Source: Bactrocera neohumeralis
Taxonomy: Eukaryota; Arthropoda; Insecta; Diptera; Tephritidae
NCBI RefSeq assembly: GCF_024586455.1
Contig: NC_065920.1
Coordinates: forward strand, 48,505,824 to 48,569,823
Reading direction: 5' to 3'
Length of the DNA stretch: 64,000 nt
This document shows positions 55,196-64,000 of the stretch, piece by piece. The notes beneath the pieces are model-generated. The model did not search any database. It saw nothing but the letters and a program-made list of their open reading frames with translations, and was not told the origin of the DNA. Positions within the stretch are counted from its first letter, which is position 1. Every line of letters begins with the position of its first letter. The position numbers and the translations under genes were made by a program.

Positions 55196-57328
55196 ATGGC
55201 AACCAGTGATGACGAGCCCATGCACCTTTACGAGGTGTTTCAGAATTGTTTTAATAAAATCGCAAACAAACAACCAAGCACTGGTGGTGCTGAACGAAAT
55301 GGCGGCTATCAATCACCCTACGGAGGTCTTGGCATGGAAAATGGAATGTACCCTAACGACGACTTCAATCCTATGCATGACACCCCAGGAGGTAGTAATC
55401 GATTCGGTGATGGCGGAGCTGGAGTAAATCAGTATTTTGACACAAATCTCGGAAATGGTGGTGGTGGTGTTCCACCTGGTGCTGGTGGCGGTCCTGGTGG
55501 AGGCTGGTACTCGTCAACCGTTGGTGGCTATGGAAATCCAAACTCATATCAAAATAATGGACCGCTGGATCCTCATCACTTAACACCACAGCAACACCAC
55601 AATCCTGAACAGCAACATCATGGTATGACTGGTGGCAGTAGTATGGGTGGCGGGCTACCTATTGATAGTGTGGGTATGCACAGTCCAGTGCCTACATCAC
55701 TACCGCCAATGAGTTCTTTTCGTAGTGGTAGCAACAATATGCAACAAATCAGCGGTCCTGCGGCGCACTCGCCAGCGACGCTTTATAATTCGCCACAACA
55801 CAATACTTTAGCGACGGCAAACGCTCATGGCCATCATCCGCTTTCCCATCACAGCCAACAACACAGTCCAGCGGTACAGTCTGATGCCTTTGGTGTAGGC
55901 GTTGGTGTTACCGGTATGGGTCTAGGACCGAAGGGTCCATCTGCAACTGCGGGAAATTCGACTGCCTCTTTGCGACAGCACATGTATATGACTGCTGCGG
56001 CTGCGGCAGCTGCCGATCAAAGTATTAGCAGTTTTAGTTCAAATCCTTCAACGCCAGTAAACTCCCCACCGCCTTTGACCCAAAGTGGTTTAACACAATC
56101 ACTGCTGGACAAATCAGTTGTTGGCAGCAACGGTGGTGGAGCACCATGGGGAGCGGTTCTCAATAGCGCTGGGGGTAGTGTAAACTCGGTTGGAGGTGGC
56201 ATGGGCGTTGGCGGTAGTTATGGTACTGACGTTGGCCCATCGGGTTTGCATACAATGGCAGCTGTCTTCCAGGGTGCGCGCATGGAGGAACGTCTTGATG
56301 ACGCGCTTAATGTGTTGCGCAATCATTGTGAGCCTGAACTGCTGAGCGGTGTAGGGGCAGCTCTTTCGGCAATGGACAACATGGATGGCTTATCAAGTTT
56401 TGTGCCAACCTCTCCGCCCTCTCATATGGTTGGCGGTGTTGGCAGCACAAGTGGCGTCTCAAATCTACATTCACCACACGAGGTTCTAGCAGGTAATGGT
56501 CCGCCACTTGATGCAGTCGGTAATGGTCTAAATGGTAGCCAATCGACAGTACCACAAATAAAAATGGAAAGAACAACAACGGCAACTTCAAGTGCAACTG
56601 GTACCACATCGAAGTCATCAAAGAAACGAAAAGAAGCGGCAGCAGCCGCCGCTGCAACATCTGCAATGTCAGCATCAGCGGCCAACTCAGGTGGCGGTGC
56701 CTCTACATCATCAATGAGCGGTGCCATGGCCGGACTTGTGGACGGACCCGATAGCAAACCGACCAGCTCAATGGAGGCTACACACAACAATCAGCAAGGA
56801 GCCTCAGGGAAGGGCTCCAAACGACCACGTCGGTATTGCTCATCCGCCGAGGATGATGATGACGTAGAACCTGCCGTTAAAGCGATGCGCGAAAAGGAAC
56901 GCCGCCAAGCGAATAACGCGCGAGAACGGATACGTATACGTGACATTAACGAAGCATTAAAAGAACTGGGACGAATGTGTATGACACACCTCAAATCGGA
57001 TAAACCGCAGACAAAACTCGGCATACTAAATATGGCCGTGGAAGTGATAATGACGCTGGAACAGCAAGTACGCGAACGTAATCTGAACCCGAAAGCGGCG
57101 TGTTTGAAGCGTCGTGAAGAGGAAAAAGCCGAAGATGGCCCAAAACTTGCCGCGCAACATCATATGTTACCACAACCACCCGGCGGTGGTGTATACGGAC
57201 AACCGCCAATGCCACAGGTGTCTGTACCACCAGGCGCCGGCCTGCCTGTACCGCCACCACAAGGTAGTGGTGTGCAATTGCCACCACATCTACAACAACA
57301 TAATCAACAACAACATCCACAACAATAG
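55196..57328 (+). CDS. da: Daughterless, class I bHLH transcription factor (E protein)
   Basis: Broadly expressed E-box-binding partner of proneural and other class II bHLH proteins; acts in sex determination, neurogenesis and oogenesis (known for Drosophila). The start ATG 55196-55198 (context ACACAATGG) is chosen because MATSDDEPMHLYEVFQNCFN is the conserved N terminus; an upstream in-frame ATG at 55112 lies partly in the intron. The protein has 710 residues, about the length I recall for Drosophila Da. Domains: Gly/His/Gln-rich low-complexity N-terminal half; the activation-domain helix EERLDDALNVLRNH at about 364-377; a polyalanine run; a basic region with KEKERRQANNARERIRIRDI-like sequence from about 563; helix-loop-helix to about 620 (GRMCMTHLKSDKPQTKLGIL); a Gln/Pro-rich tail. 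The coding part is uninterrupted. The stop is TAG 57326-57328 between CAA and CAG, with a long open extension beyond (next entry). Confidence 0.97.
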   Translation: MATSDDEPMHLYEVFQNCFNKIANKQPSTGGAERNGGYQSPYGGLGMENGMYPNDDFNPMHDTPGGSNRFGDGGAGVNQYFDTNLGNGGGGVPPGAGGGPGGGWYSSTVGGYGNPNSYQNNGPLDPHHLTPQQHHNPEQQHHGMTGGSSMGGGLPIDSVGMHSPVPTSLPPMSSFRSGSNNMQQISGPAAHSPATLYNSPQHNTLATANAHGHHPLSHHSQQHSPAVQSDAFGVGVGVTGMGLGPKGPSATAGNSTASLRQHMYMTAAAAAAADQSISSFSSNPSTPVNSPPPLTQSGLTQSLLDKSVVGSNGGGAPWGAVLNSAGGSVNSVGGGMGVGGSYGTDVGPSGLHTMAAVFQGARMEERLDDALNVLRNHCEPELLSGVGAALSAMDNMDGLSSFVPTSPPSHMVGGVGSTSGVSNLHSPHEVLAGNGPPLDAVGNGLNGSQSTVPQIKMERTTTATSSATGTTSKSSKKRKEAAAAAAATSAMSASAANSGGGASTSSMSGAMAGLVDGPDSKPTSSMEATHNNQQGASGKGSKRPRRYCSSAEDDDDVEPAVKAMREKERRQANNARERIRIRDINEALKELGRMCMTHLKSDKPQTKLGILNMAVEVIMTLEQQVRERNLNPKAACLKRREEEKAEDGPKLAAQHHMLPQPPGGGVYGQPPMPQVSVPPGAGLPVPPPQGSGVQLPPHLQQHNQQQHPQQ

Positions 57329-57595
57329 CAGGCGGCAGCAGCAGCGGCAATAGCAGCAGCTACGGCACTCATGACTGAACCTCCCACTTCCCAAATACCT
57401 TACAGTACCCAACAGCAGCAACAGGAGGCCATCAATAATAGCGCCAACACAGCGAACGCCATCGATTTGGAGCAACAAATATTGAGTAATCTTTTCCGGC
57501 GCAGGCATCCACCGCCACCACATCTACAACAACACAGTGGCAACAATGCGCATGCGCAATTGCAACCCCAACATGCACAGCACCAACAGCTGTAG
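57329..57595 (+). other. da: In-frame open extension after the daughterless TAG
   Basis: 88 further sense codons in the same frame as da, to TAG 57593-57595. They begin Gln-Ala7-type (QAAAAAAIAAATALM), then TEPPTSQIPYSTQQQQQ, NAIDLEQQILSNLFRRRHPP and an His/Gln-rich end. Composition, the CAG/CAA codon style and the absence of stops are like the coding sequence before it and unlike the AT-rich 3' region after it. Translation would need readthrough of TAG, or an allele with CAG there; the product would have 799 residues. Confidence 0.6.
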
Positions 57596-58720
57596 ACAGG
57601 CAGGCAGTCAAGCAAAGTAGGCAGCTTCTTTGTTGCAACTTTGCAATTTTGCCCCGGTGAATAACAATAGTGATGTTCGGTTGTTCTACGTTGGTAGTGG
57701 TGGTACGCTAATATATATAATGCACCACGTCCCTAACACACACCACACTCATACTACGGAAGCACAAATGCACGCACATAGTAGCGTCACAATTGTATAT
57801 AATTGATAATTGAGTAAGAAATAGTATATACATATGCTTTATATGTATGTACATATATGTATGTAGTATACTTTTAGTTTTCACTGCTAATTCTATGCGT
57901 TAATCTTGTGTAGTTAACAAGAGAAACGCACATGTTTTTTTTTTACCTACTCTATATCTTTCTTTTAGTTAGTGCTGATTTCTTTTATTGATTTCTCTTT
58001 AATCTTACACATACAGTGTTGATTTGGTTAGAATTTTATCGACAATCTATTTTATTACAAACTTTTTGTTTAACTTCATTCTCTACTTGTCGTACAACAA
58101 CAAATTATGTACGCTTGTACATACGACAGCCATATTTTTCTATACCTTTTATACATTAAGTAGTATAATGATAAGTAGATTTTGTATCGCTTCGTTTGTC
58201 GTTCGTTTGTTAACCGTAATTGTGCATAGATTTTATTCGCCATCATAAATCAATACATTCTCATACAGTTTTTTTTTATACAGCCTTGTTGCTTTAGGTA
58301 AAAAAATTCTTTTTATTAGAGCAGACATGAAAGAGACAAAGTTCAATTCCTACACTCCACACCTTAAATCTTATTTTTATAAGCAGTAAGGATTTTTAAT
58401 TACGCTAAAATGTTAAAAAAGGCCAAACGCTCGGTGAAGCTAACAGTAATATTAACAGCTATTTCCTCCAATGTTTTTTTTACGAAAGCAAATGGTTGAA
58501 ATCGGAATGCAAAAAAATGGAATGTTAAAAACAACAGTGTCATATACATATGTACTTAGACTGAGCTTACTTGCCTTCGGCTTACTAAATTTTAATATAC
58601 AACGTACAGTTTGTAAAATTAAATTTTAGAGTTTTCTAAACATTTTCGTAAAGTTGGCGATTTACCGCTGTGCGGAATGCGAAAAGTAAAACGCAGAGTC
58701 AGTGTCAGCTTTAGGGTTGC
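57596..58720 (+). other. da: daughterless 3' untranslated region (extent uncertain)
   Basis: AT-rich. Three matches to the Pumilio consensus TGTANATA lie at 57794-57801, 57848-57855 and 58116-58123; TATG-rich DNA makes chance hits easy. No single poly(A) site could be chosen. Confidence 0.4.
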
Positions 58721-59640
58721 CAATTTTTTAATAAAAAAAATTACTAAAATTTAAGTTCTCAATTTGGATATTAAATTTTCAATTTTGATATTAAAAACTA
58801 AATTTTCAGTTTTAATTTTAAAAATTAAAATTTTAATTCCGATTTTAGGATTAAAAATTTAAAATCTAACTTTTAATTCCAAATTAGTTTAAAAAATACA
58901 ATTTTTCACTTAAAAAATTCGTATATAAACTTTCAATTTTAAATGTTATTATTAAATAAAGAAAATAAATTTACTTTTTTTCATCATAATTAAAAAAATA
59001 AAATTTTGTTTATTAATTTAATAAATTAAAAAGTTCGCAATAAAACTTCCAATTTTTAATTTTTTTATTAAGAAATAAAAATTGAACATTTTGTTTATTA
59101 ATTTAATAATATATTTTTTTTTAATTTAAAGTATAATTACGAACTTTTTAATCATAAAAATTTGGAATAACAAATAAATTCTCAATATTTAATCCCAAAC
59201 AACCTGAAAATTTGGAATATGAAATAAATTTTCAATATTTAATTCACATTTGGGGTTAAACTTTAAAATCTAATTTTTAGTCCAAGATTTTAAGGTTAAA
59301 AACTAATTTTAAATTTTTCATCCTGTTTTTGGGTTTAAAAATTTTAATTTTAAAATTAGATAGAAGATTTAATTTTTAATTTAATAATAAATATTTAAAA
59401 TTGAAAGTTTAAGTTTTAATCCCAAACAAACTGAAAAACTGAAACTCTTTATTTAAGAGCATTTAAATATAAATAAGACAAAAAGTGTTGAACTAGCTGA
59501 AATTTAATAGAAAAAAACTTTTTCAAAAGATAACCAAATTGTAGATCAGGATGCAGTTGGGGATTAAAATTTTATTTTTTCAATTTGGTATTTATAATTA
59601 AAAAAAAAAACGTTTTTAATTTTTAGTCCCGTTTTGGGGT
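58720..59640. repeat. Low-complexity region of TTTTAATTTTAAAATT-like words
   Basis: About 900 bp in which AATTTTTAAT, GGATTAAAAATT and ATCCCAAAC words recur with variation; roughly 85-90% A+T by eye. Similar shorter stretches lie at 50760-50900 and 53340-53450. Confidence 0.6.
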
Positions 59641-59648
59641 TAAAATTT

Positions 59649-59853
59649 TATTGTTTTTTTTTTCAATACTAAATACCAGAATGTTTTTGTTTTTATTTTT
59701 TTTTTTTGGTTTTTTTTTTATATACATTGTACATATATTTTTTTTTATTTTTTTTTTTTATTTTTTTTTATTTATTTTTTTTATTTTTTTTTTTTTTTTT
59801 TTTTTATTTTTTTTTTATTTATTTTTTTTTTTTTTTTTATTTATTTTTTTAAA

Positions 59854-59938
<85 letters not shown>

Positions 59939-59939
59939 T

Positions 59940-60027
<88 letters not shown>

Positions 60028-60063
60028 TTTTATTTTTTATTTTTTTTTATTTATTTTTTTTAA
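59649..60063. repeat. Poly-T tract
   Basis: About 400 bp almost wholly T with rare A (and very rare G/C), including an unbroken T run of about 75-80 bases around 59945-60025. It yields a false poly-Phe open frame. The exact length is likely to vary between individuals or assemblies. Confidence 0.85.
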
Positions 60064-63000
60064 GTGTTTTTTTTGTAAGTTTTTTATATTTTTTATATAA
60101 AATTATTAGCGGAATTGTCTTCAAGCAAATTGCTAATTAAACTATTTGCGTACTGCTATTGTTTTTTTGATTTTCATAAGTCTCTAAAAACCGTTTTAGC
60201 TCAATTAATCAATATAAAATAATGCATATAGCTTATAGGGGATTATAATGCCCGTCTGACAATCAAATACATTCTGCCATAGCAAAGTTTAATGACAAAT
60301 TTTCGTTTTTTAAGAGTATTAAGCACTATACGTATCATTTGTGAATTAGTAAGAGGCGTGTCAAGTGAAATGTAGTACTAAACTCCAGCTGCAGCTGACA
60401 ATTTAGGTTATGCCATGCTGACATTTTATTATTATTAATATCTCTGTCTGTCCATCTCTTCATATTATAGCGTAACTGTGACTGTTAGTCCAAAATTAAA
60501 TTATTTTATTTCTCTTTTTATCGTGAGCGTATGAAATTTCAGCCAAAACCATTTTGAATTGCAGTATAAACATGTATGTAAATAGTTGTCACTAGACTGT
60601 TAAAACTAAAAAAAATATAGTTCATAACATTAAAATTTGTGAAAGTGAGTAATAATGCTGCCTTGGCGGTCACCGAGCGGTGTGTTGCATCATATATATA
60701 AAACAAAAGTACTATAACTGTTTTGTAATATAATAAACAAGTAAAGTGAAGTAAAATCGAGCGAATGAAGCGAGGTAGGCGTGGTATGGGCTAAAATAAA
60801 ATAAAGTTAATATAAAAACAAAACAAAACACACACAAATTGAAGTTACATATATACATACATAGATTAATAATACTTAATTATTAGCTGCATATAAACAT
60901 AGGTACATAATGCATATGTAATAATTATTATGACTATATATACATATTATATATATATACATATATATAAATAATAAAAACAAATATATAAAATGGTTTA
61001 AATCTAATGATATAGCCTTTAAGACCGCACAAAAAACAAAAATTATGCAAGTTGAGAGTGTTGATAACAAAGAAGAAGAACGATATAATAAGAAGTTCAA
61101 GTGTAACTAAGAAATTTTTCGGGTAATTGTTGCAGTTAAGACGAGCGCGCAGGTTAGTGTAAAGTATTTAAGAAAATTATAGTGAACCAGCAGCAAGTGC
61201 TTTTTGAAATGCCAAAACGTGAAGTGCTTGCTGCGGCGAAGTGCAACAACAAAAGTGCGAATGTGAAAAAAACACGCATGCGCGTAAAGTAATCCGCAAA
61301 GTGCATATAAAATACGGCAAACACACACACAGTTATTTTCTTAATGTCACATGTGTGTAACGCATTTCCACAGGACTGTGAATGCAACTTCGCCACAGCA
61401 ACACACTTGCGCACTGTACTAAATAACGGGCGAAATTTGTTGTATTGCATTTGCTGACTGTTATATGCGGTAAAAATTATTGCCATACGCCAAAGTTAGC
61501 ATTTTCAACACAAAGTGCCAATAGTTTTGCTCAAGCATCCCCAATACGTATGCGTATTTTGATGCCAATTCGAGTTTTAATTTATTTTTTTATTTATAAA
61601 AAGTCACAGCAAACTCGCATACAGCAAATTTTGTTTGTTATTTGTTGAAAAACAGAAAAAAAACAACGTCTCAAAAATATTGCAAGCCATGCTCGCAGCT
61701 CAAAACCAGTTGGCCAAATTTAATTGTAAAGAAATATTATATAAATTCATAAGCAATTGTTGTAGCAAACATACACGCTGGCCCTTTATTGTCAGAAAAA
61801 AATGTAGTGTCAGAAATTTTAATTATTGTGTTAAATGAATGAACCGCAAGGCGATAAACTGCAGTTATTTTGTAATACAGCATGTATGTGTCAATATATA
61901 ATTTGCTAGTTTACCGTTTTCTGGTTATGCAAGAGTTTTTAACTAAATTTATTAATTTTTCTTTACTATATTTCACTTAAGCGCACTTTTTTTAATTGTG
62001 AAAATATTATTTGTGTAAAAAATGGTTTAATTGCAACAAAGCGTGTTATGAATAGGTGGCAGCAACAGTATGTTGCAATGAATTTTGATTTTGCTTTAAT
62101 AGTGTGTCGAAATTTTGAAACAAAAGAACTATTTTGACATTTAAAAAACTAAAAATAAAATAAAATATGAAATATTAATATATATACGTACATATATGAA
62201 ATAAAAAAGTATTAATAAAAAATAAAGTATAAAAAATAGTTATAAAAGTTCAAAAAATTATAAAAAATTATAATAAAAATAAATAAAATATAATAATAAT
62301 GAAAAAAAATATATTAATAAAATTCGATTAAAAATTATTAAAATAAAATATAGAAATACAAAAAAAAAATTATGAAAATAATAAAATCAAATTTAAATTT
62401 AAAAAAATAATAAATAAAGAAAATAAGTGTCGAAATTTTAGAACAAACACACTATAAAGAATATTAATAAAAAATAATAATTTAAAAAAAGATATTAATA
62501 AAAAATAATAATTTTAAAAAAGATATTAATATTAAAAAAATAACTGAAAAAAAGAGCTTATTTAAAAAAACTCAAAGGAAAAAGTAAAAAAAAAGAATAA
62601 TTATTGCCACCCTGTGCTGCTGCCACTGCAATGCGCCTTGATTTGCCTGCAATTATGCCGTTGAAATTACCTACCTGTCCGCAAGCGCCAACACTTGACA
62701 TTACCAAGTAGTGAAAGCAACAACATTTTTTATGCCATTATGTTATATAAATATAGATAAAAGAAAAATAAAATAAAATTCAAATTAAGTTGCTTAGTTA
62801 CAATCGCATGTAAGTTAATATTTTATACAAACGCGCACACTTAGTTAATTTTTTGTTATATTAATTATGATTTATACTAAGAATGTTTTTTGTACTTTTT
62901 TGAAAGCATTGCAGAAAATTTTATCAAGCAGTAATTACTTAATCAATAAAATATTTTTTGAAAAAGAAAAAAACAACAACCAGCATAATTAATTGTGAGA

Positions 63001-63821
63001 CCTTTTAAAACATACATACATACAAATATAAAATATAAAAGTATTTTAATTATATACATCCAGTTAGCTGTTTTACCTACATACATACAAGTACATATAT
63101 TATGTTTATATGCTTAAAGTTAAACACCTAGCTAAGATAAAGTTTATTTTATTTTTTTTTAAATTTTTACATTTTTACATTTGATTTGTATTTTCGTGGA
63201 TATTTTAAAGGGCCACGCGTCGATGCGTTATCACGTAAGTTAGCGAGCGAGAGCGAAAGGGAAAACGAGAGAGAGAAAGAGAGAGTAGAGGAGAAATAAT
63301 GTATATGTATAGCAAACGAAAATGGTTGAAGAACTAAGGAAATTATATGTATTAATACTATTAAAATGGTAAAATATATCACATGTGTATATTATATGTA
63401 CTTAATTTTTCAATGTTGTTGTTGGTTTTATTTGTCTTCATCATACAACCAAATCTATTGTGGCGGCAGAAAATAATCTCCAAAAAATTTTGCAGAAAAC
63501 TGCCGAGTTCACAAATCAGTCTAAAGCTATAAAAAGGCTCAAGGTATGCAGACGGTAATCCTGGCGTTGTAAGCCGAACATCAGCGATTGTTAATTGCCT
63601 GGTCATCGTAAGCATCGTAGATTTCGATAGATCTTTAATTATCGAAGCTGCAACGGCTTGCTTGCATCTATGCCCCTGGGGCATAAAGGTTTAGGTTAGG
63701 CAATGAGCTGGGTTCCACACTATAAAGGAGCTGCTCCGCACGGAGAAGAGCGTGCAGTGAAAGTTATTGGCAGCAAGCAACAGGTATGCGCCATGTAAAG
63801 CTGCAAATGGTAGTTTACAAC
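60064..63821. other. AT-rich intergenic DNA
   Basis: No exon recognised. TA/CATA runs lie at 60845-60990; AAATAATAA-rich DNA at 62140-62600 includes a tandem duplicate of about 33 bp (GATATTAATAAAAAATAATA at 62491 and near its preceding unit); a GAGA/AGAG run lies at 63242-63300. At 63410-63700 there is more balanced sequence, with AAAAGGTTTAGGTTAGGC at the end, probably an old repeat. Confidence 0.45.
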
Positions 63822-64000
63822 TTCTTCTTCTTTATTGGCGTAGACTCCGCTTACGCGATTATAACCGAGTTAACAACAGCGCGCCAGTCGTTTCTTCTTT
63901 TCGCTACGTGGCGCCAATTGGATATTCCAAGCGAAGCCAGCTTCTTCTCCACTTGGTCCTTCCAACGGAGTGGAGGTCTTCCTCTTCCTCTGCTTCCCCC
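63822..64000 (-). mobile_element. RTE-like retrotransposon copy, cut by the window edge
   Basis: Starts with CTTCTTCTTCTTTATTGGCG (3' tail and end on the minus strand) and follows 32290-32460 almost base for base up to the edge. The rest lies beyond 64000. Confidence 0.88.

Noticed and set aside
56307..56790. Antisense open frames of about 122 codons over daughterless
   Set aside because: Shadows of the GC-richer, repeat-rich coding strand; no start context or independent features.
59651..59935. 94-codon plus-strand open frame, almost all Phe
   Set aside because: It is only the translation of the poly-T tract.

Overview
The window looks like nuclear DNA of a higher fly (cyclorrhaphan dipteran). 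The AT-rich intergenic DNA, the TATG/TACA microsatellites, the many mariner and RTE-type non-LTR copies, and a daughterless gene very close to that of Drosophila all point this way. A tephritid fruit fly is my best guess, by inference from repeat style. Coding exons were assembled by hand from GT-AG borders and reading phase; no search was run.

Layout. At the left edge are the last four exons of a Methuselah-like GPCR (+, 1-8297), split by a 7.35-kb intron full of transposon remnants. A five-exon tetraspanin (-, 8653-16546) converges on it, with about 355 bp between the two stops. A lone exon of a multi-pass membrane protein (-, 20296-20587) follows. A long schwannomin-interacting protein 1 gene (Schip1, -) runs from about 48995 to 24151. 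It has eight exons, a 19-kb intron packed with mobile elements, and a probable second first exon at 40476-40664. A small three-exon gene (-, 52268-52868) encodes a homologue of RPS19BP1/AROS. It is divergently arranged with daughterless (+, CDS 55196-57328), whose first untranslated exon and intron lie just upstream. From 57.6 kb to the right edge there is only AT-rich sequence, a long poly-T tract, and the start of another RTE-like copy at 63822.

Mobile DNA. One RTE-like non-LTR family has at least six copies. Two carry perfect target-site duplications (13 bp around 25284-27878, 11 bp around 32281-33004). At least eight mariner/Tc1-type remnants of several lineages are present, many with terminal inverted repeats but deleted transposase. 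There are also a pogo/Tigger-like MITE, a second MITE, fragments of another LINE, and two dispersed repeat families with GTCY stretches that resemble the 'mini-me' elements of Diptera. A triple nest occurs at 37.8-40.3 kb.

Most interesting points. (1) The daughterless stop is a TAG in the context CAA-TAG-CAG, followed in frame by 88 more open codons of Gln/Ala-rich, protein-like sequence: candidate stop-codon readthrough, or a nonsense change of an ancestral CAG. (2) Schip1 has a one-base frame change between two coding blocks that needs either a 103-nt unusual intron or an indel. (3) The Schip1 stop codon lies inside a perfect splice donor, which suggests an unseen C-terminal exon. I found no sign of an operon-like or defence system; this is an ordinary animal gene neighbourhood with a heavy transposon load.
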